The translations under genes were made by a program, and so were the position numbers. Shown one piece after another: positions 7,541 to 14,675 of a DNA stretch of 24,567 bases (the first letter of the stretch is position 1; each line of letters opens with the position of its first letter). The stretch comes from an uncultured Bacilli bacterium (GTDB taxonomy: Bacteria; Bacillota_I; Bacilli_A; RF39; UBA660): positions 1-24,567 of the forward strand of contig CAKOTD010000020.1 of NCBI GenBank assembly GCA_934120015.1, in the 5' to 3' direction. The notes beneath the pieces are model-generated. The model was not told the DNA's origin. It made no database searches and saw nothing but the letters and a program-made list of their open reading frames with translations.

Positions 7541-8135
7541 TAAAGAAGCAAGAAAACTTCTAGAAGAAGAAAGAGCTAATCAAAAAGATGATAGATGGAT
7601 AGAACATTGCATTTGTGTAGGAGATAGTGCTGGTAAACTAGCTAAAGCATTACAAGAAAAAGGAATAGAAGTTGATGTGGATAAAGCAATTACTTTAGGA
7701 TATATTCACGATATTGGAAAGTATAATGGAGAATCACATGGGCATGTAATGAGAGGATATGAATATTTAAAAGAAAAAGGTTATGATTTAGAATATTGTA
7801 ATATTTGTTTAACGCATTCTTATTTGAATAATGATATTATCTGCACTGCTGGAGGTGTTCCAAATCCAGATGATAATCCATTTTTATATAATTTTATAAG
7901 ACAACATGAATATACAATAGAAGAAAAATTAATAAATCTATGTGATTTAATGTGCCCACAAGGGAACAAAGTGTTTACTATAGATAAGAGATTAATTGAT
8001 ATTATGATAAGAAGAGGAGCATATTCAAATACACAATATCATATTAAGGAAACATATAAATTAAAAGAATACTTTGATAATTTACTTGGATATAATTTAT
8101 ATGATTTGTTTCCAGAAATAAAAGAAAATTTATAA
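7527..8135 (+). CDS. HD-domain phosphohydrolase
   Basis: It has 202 residues from ATG 7527 (an ATG at 7521 is equally possible). It is an HD superfamily metal-dependent phosphohydrolase: H27 in WIEHC, H61-D62 in YIHDIGKYNG, H71/H73, H in CLTHSYLN and D in NLCDLMCPQG supply the expected ligands. The closest general type is the small HDIG protein acting on nucleotides or tRNA-type phosphoesters; the substrate cannot be read from sequence. The gene overlaps the nucleotidase/nucleosidase fusion by 14 bp, so the two are translationally coupled and probably act in the same pathway. It is the last cargo gene before a terminator. Confidence 0.82.
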   Translation: MKLNSKEARKLLEEERANQKDDRWIEHCICVGDSAGKLAKALQEKGIEVDVDKAITLGYIHDIGKYNGESHGHVMRGYEYLKEKGYDLEYCNICLTHSYLNNDIICTAGGVPNPDDNPFLYNFIRQHEYTIEEKLINLCDLMCPQGNKVFTIDKRLIDIMIRRGAYSNTQYHIKETYKLKEYFDNLLGYNLYDLFPEIKENL

Positions 8136-8195
8136 AAAAATAAAAATTAGTTTTTTCTTTATTTATATAGGGTAATTAGAAGAAAGATTATTTTT

Positions 8196-8240
8196 GGGGG
8201 TTGTAATGAAATTATTCTATTTCATTACAGCCCCTTTTTT
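8196..8240 (+). terminator. Terminator after element 2 cargo operon
   Basis: A GGGG / TGTAATGAAAT stem pairs with ATTTCATTACA / GCCCC (8196-8234) and is followed by T6 (8235-8240). It separates the cargo operon from the recombinase module. The bases either side (8136-8195 and 8241-8280) show no gene. Confidence 0.8.
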
Positions 8241-8293
8241 CTAAAGTATTATTTTACGATTTTTCTCATAGTTTTAAATAAAGGAGATGAGTT

Positions 8294-8491
8294 ATGGATT
8301 CTAATGATATTATGAGAAGTAAAGAAGTAAAATATAGAAATAAAGAAATACTTTTAAATGTAGCTCTTTCCTTAAATAAAGAGTTATTTGATGAAAATAA
8401 AATATCTTATAGGATGTTTAAATATACTGAAGAAAATATATTAAAAGAATTAAAAATATGTAATGTAAGTGGTGCAAACGCTAATACATGA
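8294..8491 (+). CDS. Small protein preceding recombinase 2
   Basis: It encodes 65 residues with AAAGGAG eight bases before the ATG. The protein is charged and mainly helical: an RNKEILLNVALSLNKELFDE stretch, followed by KISYRMFKYTEENILKELK. Short two-helix proteins of this shape (SHOCT-like) are often found directly upstream of large serine recombinases in Firmicutes elements; that association is general knowledge, not tested here. It could be a recombination directionality factor, which is inference. It ends about 40 bp before the recombinase. Confidence 0.65.
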   Translation: MDSNDIMRSKEVKYRNKEILLNVALSLNKELFDENKISYRMFKYTEENILKELKICNVSGANANT

Positions 8492-8531
8492 AAATAATAC
8501 TGTATAATGCTATTAGAAAGGAGAAGAAGAG

Positions 8532-10238
8532 TTGGATTTATATACTGTTCGAAAGCAGTTAAATATGGGAATGCCACTTACAAGTATAAAACTTCGAGTA
8601 ACAGATTATGCAAGAGTATCAACAGATCATTTAGAGCAAAAGAAATCTCTTCAAAATCAAGTGGAACATTTTGAACAATATATAAAAGGAAATCCAAATT
8701 GGACTTATATATCCGGTTATGTAGATGATGGAATAACTGGTACAAGTGATATTAAAAGAGATAATTTTATGAAAATGATTGAAGATGCTAGAAGTGGTAA
8801 ATTTGATTTAATTGTTACTAAAGAAATATCTAGATTTTCAAGAAACACTCTTGATAGTATTAAATATACTAGAGAACTTTTATCTTATGGAGTAGCTGTT
8901 TTATTTGTAAATGATAATATTAATACTGCCTTACCTGATTCAGAACTAAGACTTACTATTATGGCTTCTATGGCACAAGATGAAATAAGAAGATTATCAG
9001 AGCGTGTTAAATTTGGTATGAATCGTGCAATAGAGCGTGGAGAAATACTTGGTAATGATTTACTTTATGGTTATAAAAAAGATAAGGATACTGGAGTATT
9101 AAATGTTATAGAAGAAGAAGCAAAAGTTGTTAGAAGAATTTATGAACTTTATGCAGTTGAAGAGCTATCACTTTCAAAGATTACTAAGACTTTAAATAGT
9201 GAAGGTTTAAAAACTTGTCAAGGTAAGAAATGGTGTATATCTACAATTTCACGAATGATAGAAAATCCCAAATATAAGGGATATTATTGTGCTAGAAAAT
9301 CTGAAATAGTAGATTATATGACTAAGAAGATAAAATACTTTGAAAAAGATGATTGGGTTATTTATGAAGATAAAACAAGGATACCACCTATTGTTGATGA
9401 AGATTTGTGGGAAAGAGCAAATATTAGATTATCTTCAAGAAAGAAAGCGTTTAGTGAAAGAAAAGAAGATAAAAGCATTTATAAGTATAGGCATCTTTAC
9501 AGTGCTAGGATTTATTGTGGACAGCACAATACAGTTTTTCATAGAAGAGAGTTTAGAAAGAATAAAAAAGATATTACTTGGGTTTGCTCTCTTTATTTAA
9601 AAAATGGTAAAAATACTTGTGATTCACCTAATATAAGAGAATCAGAATTAGATGTTATATTTAAAGATTTAATATTTAAACTACAAATTGATTCTAAAGA
9701 TATTATTGATACTCTAATCTCTTATTATAAACATTTAGAAATAGATACTGGTATTGATGAAGAAATATCATCTAGGGAGAAAGAAATCAATAATCTATAT
9801 ACTAAGAAAGACAAGATACTAGAATTAAGCATTCAAGGTAGTTTATCTAATAAAGAGTTTTATGAAAGGAATAATCAATTTAACGACAAGATAAATGTAC
9901 TTACTAAAGAATTAACTCAGTTTAAACTTGATAAAGATAAATTAAAAACAACTACTGATAAAACAAAAGAATTAGAGGATATCTTAAAATCAAAAGTAAA
10001 TTCTAAATCTACAATAACTAAAATTATTAGTTCTTTACTTGATCATATTGTCGTATCAAAAATTAGTAATGATAAAAATAATATGGAATTAAATATATTT
10101 TTATCTTATAAAGAGAGTGTTAATAAAAAACTACAGCCTATTTTAAGAAATAGTTATGAATTTAAACGAGGATATGATACACAGGGAACTAAAAGGTACA
10201 AAGTCTATTACCAAGTGAATTGTTATTTTTGTATGTAA
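8532..10238 (+). CDS. Large serine recombinase of element 2
   Basis: It has 568 residues from TTG 8532, with GAAAGGAG about eight bases upstream. A short N-terminal extension (VRKQLNMGMPLTSIKLRV) precedes the catalytic domain YARVSTDHLEQ (serine nucleophile). That continues with DDGITGTSDIKRDNF, KEISRFSRNTLD and MASMAQDEIRRLSERV. The recombinase domain includes GYKKDKDTGVL and ISRMIENPKYKGYY. Next are a zinc ribbon and a long coiled coil (about 410-490), typical of phage and ICE-type integrases. The zinc ribbon is unusual: the first pair reads YCGQH rather than CGxC, with H in place of the second cysteine, while the second pair (VCSLYLKNGKNTC) is normal. It would catalyse integration into, and with a directionality factor excision from, the binding-protein gene. 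It ends 48 bp from the right attachment core. Confidence 0.92.
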   Translation: MDLYTVRKQLNMGMPLTSIKLRVTDYARVSTDHLEQKKSLQNQVEHFEQYIKGNPNWTYISGYVDDGITGTSDIKRDNFMKMIEDARSGKFDLIVTKEISRFSRNTLDSIKYTRELLSYGVAVLFVNDNINTALPDSELRLTIMASMAQDEIRRLSERVKFGMNRAIERGEILGNDLLYGYKKDKDTGVLNVIEEEAKVVRRIYELYAVEELSLSKITKTLNSEGLKTCQGKKWCISTISRMIENPKYKGYYCARKSEIVDYMTKKIKYFEKDDWVIYEDKTRIPPIVDEDLWERANIRLSSRKKAFSERKEDKSIYKYRHLYSARIYCGQHNTVFHRREFRKNKKDITWVCSLYLKNGKNTCDSPNIRESELDVIFKDLIFKLQIDSKDIIDTLISYYKHLEIDTGIDEEISSREKEINNLYTKKDKILELSIQGSLSNKEFYERNNQFNDKINVLTKELTQFKLDKDKLKTTTDKTKELEDILKSKVNSKSTITKIISSLLDHIVVSKISNDKNNMELNIFLSYKESVNKKLQPILRNSYEFKRGYDTQGTKRYKVYYQVNCYFCM

Positions 10239-10266
10239 AGGCATTTAATTTAACGCTAAAGTGACT

Positions 10267-10866
10267 TCATTCTCTTACACTAAGTTCAAAAAGTGAAACA
10301 AAGTCACCAGTACCACCTATAAAAGCACCACTCATAGCGGCAAAAGCAATACTTGTATCAATAGTTAAATCTTCTTTTGGATTAATACCATTTTGGGATA
10401 ATGCCCATTCTAATGTCATCTCAGGCATACCACCTTTTCGTCCACCAATAATGTAACTTCCTTTTAATTCATCTAGTGTAAAGTTATCATATTTTTTTCT
10501 TGAGACTAAAAAGCTACCATCTCTTTTAGTAAGCCCTGCAAAAGTCATCAAGTAATCTTTTTCTCCTTGATTATAAACATATATAGTTGCTTCACTACCA
10601 CAGAAACCTATCTGTACATCACCTGATAAAACAGCAGCTGTTACTTTGTCAGCCCCTGGAGTAAGAATTAACTCTACATCTAATCCTTCTTCTTCAAAAT
10701 ATCCAAGTGCATCAGCTACATATTGTGGAGCATAAAAAACACTATGTGTAACTTCTGCTACTTTAACTTTTGTTAATTCTGTTTGATTTTCATCTTTTTC
10801 TCTATAAAGTATTCCTACAACAATGATGATTAAAATTGCCACGAAAGGCAAGATAAATCTTTTCAA
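10267..10866 (-). CDS. 5' part of ABC substrate-binding protein (SsuA/NMT1-like), interrupted by element 2
   Basis: It starts at TTG 10866, with AGGAGGAG seven bases upstream. An N-terminal hydrophobic helix (FILPFVAILIIIVVGILY) acts as a signal or membrane anchor, with no lipobox cysteine seen. The first lobe of an NMT1/SsuA-like binding protein follows: FYAPQYVADALGYFEEEGLD, ILTPGADKVTAAVLSGDVQI, GFCGSEATIYVY and GGRKGGMPEMTLEWAL. Host sequence ends at GDFVSLFE (codon 10285-10287). The last residues LSVRE and the stop come from element 2. The second lobe is at 4576-4983. The transported ligand is unknown; the family takes sulfonates, nitrate-like compounds or pyrimidine precursors. No TPP riboswitch is seen upstream. 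Confidence 0.9.
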   Translation of the reverse strand: MKRFILPFVAILIIIVVGILYREKDENQTELTKVKVAEVTHSVFYAPQYVADALGYFEEEGLDVELILTPGADKVTAAVLSGDVQIGFCGSEATIYVYNQGEKDYLMTFAGLTKRDGSFLVSRKKYDNFTLDELKGSYIIGGRKGGMPEMTLEWALSQNGINPKEDLTIDTSIAFAAMSGAFIGGTGDFVSLFELSVRE

Positions 10867-10892
10867 AAAAACTCCTCCTTCATTTTCAAAAT

Positions 10893-10921
10893 ATTATATT
10901 CTGAAGATAAATAATTGTCAC
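10893..10921 (-). promoter_or_regulatory. Promoter of the ABC transporter operon
   Basis: On the minus strand, GTGACA (-35, 10921-10916), a 17-bp spacer and TATAAT (-10, 10898-10893) lie just upstream of the AGGAGGAG and TTG start of the binding-protein gene. This is a near-consensus sigma-A promoter, so the split operon is probably still transcribed at its front end. Confidence 0.7.
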
Positions 10922-10938
10922 TACGAATGATATATATA

Positions 10939-10967
10939 AGGACAAATTTAGTGTTTTATGGTATTAT
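10939..10967 (+). promoter_or_regulatory. Possible pcrA promoter
   Basis: AGGACA (10939-10944), 17 bp and TATTAT (10962-10967) precede the pcrA start, with GGTGAT (10974-10979) as ribosome binding site. The -35 match is modest. Confidence 0.4.
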
Positions 10968-10984
10968 ATATATGGTGATAAAAT

Positions 10985-13081
10985 ATGCAACTACTTGGAT
11001 TAAACGAAAGACAAAGATTGGCTGTTGAAAAAACTGATGGTCCATTATTGGTGCTTGCTGGTGCAGGTTCAGGAAAGACAAAAGTTTTAACAACTAGAAT
11101 TGCTTATTTGATTGAAGAAAAGTGTATAAGTCCATATAATGTACTAGCTATTACTTTTACAAATAAAGCTGCTAAAGAAATGAAAGAAAGAATAATTAAA
11201 ATGCTGGGTGATACTGCTAGTAATATTCAAATATCAACATTTCATTCATTTGGACTTATGATTTTAAAGGAAAATTATAGGGAACTGGATTTAAAGAGTA
11301 ATTTTACTATTTTAGATAGTGATGATACACTTACTATTATTAAAAAAATTATGAAGGATTTGAATATAAATACTGAGAGCTTGAAACCTAAAGCTGTTAA
11401 AAACCAAATAAGTGGGGCAAAGAATGAATTATTAACTGCAAATGAATATGAACGATTTGCTATGACAGATTATGAAAAGAAAATTGTAGAAATATATAGA
11501 ATATATGAAAAAAGATTAATGTTAAGTAATTCTATTGATTTTGATGATTTACTTATGATGCCAATAATTTTATTTAGAAAAAATCCTGATATACTTACTA
11601 GATATCAAGAGAGATTTAAATATATTTTAATTGATGAATATCAAGATACTAATGAAGCACAATATATGTTGGTAAAAATGATTGGAGCTAAATATAAGAA
11701 TATTTGTGTTGTAGGTGATAATGATCAGTCGATATATAGTTTTAGGGGAGCTAATTATCAAAATATACTTAATTTTGAAAAGGATTATAAGAATGCTGAA
11801 ACAATCATGTTGGAGGAAAATTATCGTTCTACAAAGAATATTTTGAAAATTGCTAATGAAGTTATTGTTAAAAATAGTAAGAGGAAAGATAAAGTTCTTT
11901 GGACTAGTAATGTTGATGGTGAAAAGGTTAAATATTATAGAGCTAATAATGAGAATGATGAGGCATATTATACTATTAAAGAAATAAGAAATTTAATGGC
12001 AAATGGTGTTCCTGCAAATGAAATTGCTGTTTTATATAGAACCAATGCTCAATCCCGTATTGTTGAGGAAAATTTACTTAGAGAAAATATACCATACAAG
12101 GTAGTAGGTAGTTTATATTTTTATAATAGAAAAGAAATTAAAGATTTAATTTGTTATTTAAAACTTATATATAATCAATATGATGATAATAGTTTACTTA
12201 GAATTATTAATGTCCCTAAAAGAGGTATTGGTGAAAAAACTATTCAAAACTTATCTATGAAAGCTTTAGAGGAAAATAAATGTATATATGATGTTATTGA
12301 TTCTGGAAAGGAACTGATATTTAAGAATATTATTGAGTCCATAAAAAAGAAAGCTGAGAATTGTTCACTTACTGAACTAATTGATTTAATATTAAATGAA
12401 ACAGGAATGAAAGCTGATTTAAAAAGTGATAAATCTATAGAGTCTGAGATTAGATTAGAAAATCTGGAAGAATTCAAAAGTATTACTAAAAACTTTGAGG
12501 AAAAATATGGTATAATATCTTTGGATGAATTTTTGGATGAAATTAGTTTAGTTTCAGATGTTGAAGAGCATAAGAATTCTAACGATGTTGTAACTCTTAT
12601 GACTATACATTCGGCAAAAGGATTAGAGTTTGATTATGTGTTTATTATAGGGATGGAAGAGGGTATTTTTCCACATTTTAATTCTCTTATGGATTTAAAT
12701 CAGCTTGAAGAGGAAAGAAGATTAGCTTATGTAGCTATTACAAGAGCAAGGAAAAAATTATGGATAATAAATGCTAAAAGGAGAACACTATATGGTAAGG
12801 ATAGCAATAATCCACCTAGTAGATTTTTAAGTGATATTAATAGTGAAGATTTAGATATATTAGAAAATAAACCAATTAATGGTAATGAAAAGTCAGTAAC
12901 AGATAGTTTTATTGATGATAGTATAACATATAGTTTTGGAGAAAAAGTAAATCATACTGATTATGGTGATGGTGTGATAGTTGGTATTGATGAAAAATTA
13001 GTAAGTGTTGCATTTCCACATCCTATTGGAATAAAGAAGTTTATAAAGGGACATAAATGTCTTAGAAAGGTTGATGAATAA
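10985..13081 (+). CDS. pcrA: ATP-dependent DNA helicase PcrA/UvrD
   Basis: This is a superfamily 1A 3'-5' DNA helicase of 698 residues, used in nucleotide excision repair, plasmid and phage rolling-circle replication and removal of RecA. Its motifs are complete: Q-motif LNERQRLAV, Walker A GAGSGKT (26-32), Ia ITFTNKAAKEM, Ib STFHSFG, II IDEYQDT, III VVGDNDQSIYSFRGA, IV EENYRST, V TIHSAKGLEFDYVFI and VI VAITRARKKLW. The C-terminal 60 residues (FGEKVNHTDYGDGVIVGIDE onward) form the Tudor-like RNA-polymerase-binding tail typical of PcrA. It is slightly shorter than B. subtilis PcrA. The start ATG follows GGTGATAAAAT. The stop overlaps the ATG of a 53-codon ORF. Confidence 0.95.
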   Translation: MQLLGLNERQRLAVEKTDGPLLVLAGAGSGKTKVLTTRIAYLIEEKCISPYNVLAITFTNKAAKEMKERIIKMLGDTASNIQISTFHSFGLMILKENYRELDLKSNFTILDSDDTLTIIKKIMKDLNINTESLKPKAVKNQISGAKNELLTANEYERFAMTDYEKKIVEIYRIYEKRLMLSNSIDFDDLLMMPIILFRKNPDILTRYQERFKYILIDEYQDTNEAQYMLVKMIGAKYKNICVVGDNDQSIYSFRGANYQNILNFEKDYKNAETIMLEENYRSTKNILKIANEVIVKNSKRKDKVLWTSNVDGEKVKYYRANNENDEAYYTIKEIRNLMANGVPANEIAVLYRTNAQSRIVEENLLRENIPYKVVGSLYFYNRKEIKDLICYLKLIYNQYDDNSLLRIINVPKRGIGEKTIQNLSMKALEENKCIYDVIDSGKELIFKNIIESIKKKAENCSLTELIDLILNETGMKADLKSDKSIESEIRLENLEEFKSITKNFEEKYGIISLDEFLDEISLVSDVEEHKNSNDVVTLMTIHSAKGLEFDYVFIIGMEEGIFPHFNSLMDLNQLEEERRLAYVAITRARKKLWIINAKRRTLYGKDSNNPPSRFLSDINSEDLDILENKPINGNEKSVTDSFIDDSITYSFGEKVNHTDYGDGVIVGIDEKLVSVAFPHPIGIKKFIKGHKCLRKVDE

Positions 13082-13242
13082 TGTATATTTTGGACTTGTT
13101 TAATAGTATTGATAATTTAGTGAAAAAGTTTAGAGATTTTGTTGTCTCTAATTCTAGTAATCCAATATTTTGGATTATAATTGTTTTAGGTGTTCTTGCT
13201 ATATTTGGTATTGCTTATGGTGCACTGCATAAAGGTGAATAA
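13081..13242 (+). CDS. 53-residue single-pass membrane protein
   Basis: Its ATG overlaps the pcrA stop (TAATG at 13079-13083), so it is probably translationally coupled. A polar N-terminal helix (NSIDNLVKKFRDFVVSNSSN) leads into one transmembrane segment (about 29-48) and a short tail ending HKGE. Its function is unknown. The overlap and the clean terminator immediately after the stop support a real gene in the pcrA transcript. Confidence 0.65.
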   Translation: MYILDLFNSIDNLVKKFRDFVVSNSSNPIFWIIIVLGVLAIFGIAYGALHKGE

Positions 13243-13273
13243 AAACTACACAATTTTATTTTGTGTAGTTTTT
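13241..13273. terminator. Bidirectional terminator between convergent genes
   Basis: AAAAACTACACAA (13241-13253), loop TTTTATT, TTGTGTAGTTTTT (13261-13273) is a perfect 13-bp stem with A/T tracts on both sides. The stop codon of the minus-strand lysozyme-like gene lies in the loop. Confidence 0.88.
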
Positions 13274-14512
13274 GTTTAGATAACTATTTAATTCTTCTTG
13301 AACTAATTCTGATTCTGCTATTTCTGTAATTGTATTTTCCCATTCTTCTGGAGTATGTGTACAATACATATTTGATATGAAATGTGCTGGTTTATCATTA
13401 GGATTACATAATGGGTTATAAAAACATTTATCATAACATAATAGGAAATTTCTTATCATGGATTCTTCACCTATTTCTGTTGTTTTATAAGTATTTAATA
13501 TTAATTTTTCAGAGGTAGCACTTGCACTCATGTTACCACCTACGTTGTTTAAATCTAGTGCAGCTTTTGATGTTCCATGACCAGTTTCGGTTTTATAAAT
13601 GGCTAATATTAATTTTAATAAGTCTTCATTTTCTATTCCATATATATATTTTGCTATCATTATAAGATCTTTTTCTTTTTCAGCAGAAGTTTTAGTTGAT
13701 TTAATAGCGTCTGCTTCATAAAGGCTATTTTTTAATGCATAGTCTTTTATACTTATAAAAATACCTATCTTATATATATCTCCATTAATAACATTTTTAT
13801 TTATTAAGTCTTTCATTCTATCTAATTCTAAAGTACATTTATTATCTACTACTATATTGGTAGAGATGATGTTGTTATAATTTTCTTTTACGATATTTTT
13901 GGATGTTTCATAATCAACAAAATATAGCTTACTAGCAAATTTAATTATTTCATCATAGTCATTGATAAATTCTAAATCATTATAATCAATATATTCTTTT
14001 TCATCAAAGTTTACTTTAAAAGGAATTCCTTGATTAGTTTCTGGTAAATCTATTTCTAAGATTTCAATTTGTTCTATTTGGGAGGCAATTTTATCCTTAG
14101 GTTTATTATTTATATCGGTAAAATTTATACTATTATTTGAATTTAAATTTATATAACTTACATCATTATTTGGCAGATTGTTAATAAGCATTGTTGTAAC
14201 AATTCCAGCAGTAGCACTTCCTACCAATATAGGCTTTTTAAATCTTTTTAGTATATTTCTAAAAAATAATTCTTTATCTAATACTTTAAATGAAGGATTT
14301 TTTCTTATTAAATTATAATTTTCTAAATAGAAAATATTACTTGTTGTAATAATTTTCATTCTATCTAAGTCTTTATTATAGTTGAAAGATTTTATTTTGT
14401 CTGCTATAACACTTTTGAAAAAGAGTTCTTCATTACTTGATATGTTATATGTATTATTATTATTCGTTACTACTAAATTTTCTCCTTGAATAGAAACTAC
14501 AAATATATTCAT
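13256..14512 (-). CDS. Membrane-anchored lysozyme-like (putative peptidoglycan hydrolase) protein
   Basis: It has 418 residues; the ATG at 14512 has GGTGATAATTT before it. An N-terminal cytoplasmic region of about 90 residues is unrelated to anything I recognise. One transmembrane helix follows (about 94-113, PILVGSATAGIVTTMLINNL), then an extracellular linker and middle region (about 114-290). The C-terminal domain has AIYKTETGHGTSKAALDLNN and VGGN (about 304-327), the pattern of lysozyme-fold glycosidases, with E309 as the likely catalytic acid. It probably cuts glycan strands at the membrane-wall boundary. The C-terminal C360-C384 region has several cysteines (CYDKCFYNPLCNP, MYCTH), unusual for a Gram-positive exoprotein. 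It converges with pcrA and diverges from the rnf operon. Confidence 0.7.
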   Translation of the reverse strand: MNIFVVSIQGENLVVTNNNNTYNISSNEELFFKSVIADKIKSFNYNKDLDRMKIITTSNIFYLENYNLIRKNPSFKVLDKELFFRNILKRFKKPILVGSATAGIVTTMLINNLPNNDVSYINLNSNNSINFTDINNKPKDKIASQIEQIEILEIDLPETNQGIPFKVNFDEKEYIDYNDLEFINDYDEIIKFASKLYFVDYETSKNIVKENYNNIISTNIVVDNKCTLELDRMKDLINKNVINGDIYKIGIFISIKDYALKNSLYEADAIKSTKTSAEKEKDLIMIAKYIYGIENEDLLKLILAIYKTETGHGTSKAALDLNNVGGNMSASATSEKLILNTYKTTEIGEESMIRNFLLCYDKCFYNPLCNPNDKPAHFISNMYCTHTPEEWENTITEIAESELVQEELNSYLNKNYTK

Positions 14513-14573
14513 AAATTATCACCTATTATTATTTTTTCATATATTTGTAAATAATTAAAGAAAAAAATAATAT

Positions 14574-14609
14574 AAATGTAAAATTATGTAAATTAAAAAT
14601 TTTACATTT
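14574..14609. promoter_or_regulatory. 12-bp inverted repeat in the rnf / lysozyme-like divergent promoter region
   Basis: AAATGTAAAATT (14574-14585) and AATTTTACATTT (14598-14609) are perfect inverted copies around a 12-bp centre. They lie upstream of the rnfC promoter, in the 163-bp gap between divergent genes, where no terminator is needed. They are best read as a repressor or activator operator. The half-site TGTAAAA differs from the canonical Rex site TTGTGAAA. Confidence 0.5.
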
Positions 14610-14645
14610 TTTGGTAACACTCTTTTATTTGCTGTAAAAAACAAG

Positions 14646-14651
14646 TATAAT
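14646..14651 (+). promoter_or_regulatory. -10 box of the rnf operon
   Basis: A perfect TATAAT sits 24 bp before the rnfC ATG, followed by GGAGAGGAG. The -35 region at the expected distance (TTTTAT, 14623-14628) is weak, so an activator may be needed. Confidence 0.5.
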
Positions 14652-14675
14652 ATTAATAGAATAGGAGAGGAGTAT

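Larger units (their letters stand above)
4985..10287 (+). mobile_element. Element 2: serine-recombinase element with nucleotide-metabolism cargo, inserted in binding-protein gene
   Basis: A 5.3-kb insert splits the substrate-binding-protein gene. Both junctions share GTTC on the plus strand (4983-4986 and 10284-10287). Removing one copy with the insert restores F-E-P-N in frame. When the element's own ends are joined they form a striking palindrome: AAGTGACTTC at both outer ends and CACTAAG/CTTAGTG next to the centre, with 22 of 26 arm positions matching. It is centred on AGAA, so the likely crossover dinucleotide is GA (TC on plus). This is classic serine-integrase attP architecture. All five genes inside are on the plus strand: RhuM, a HAD-nucleosidase fusion, an HD protein, a small ORF and a recombinase. 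The recombinase ends 48 bp from the right core. Confidence 0.92.

Noticed and set aside
9340..9600. 86-codon frame inside recombinase 2
   Set aside because: It is a shadow frame inside a well-supported recombinase, with no initiation signal.
641..10287. A single large composite or integrative conjugative element spanning both recombinases
   Set aside because: Intact transporter genes in correct order lie between the two elements, each insert has its own matching core pair, and no conjugation or replication genes are present.
10867..10984. TPP or other riboswitch upstream of the binding-protein gene, expected if the transporter carried thiamine precursors
   Set aside because: The 118-bp gap is filled by a near-consensus promoter, the Shine-Dalgarno sequence and the divergent pcrA promoter. 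No CUGAGA-like or other conserved riboswitch core is visible.
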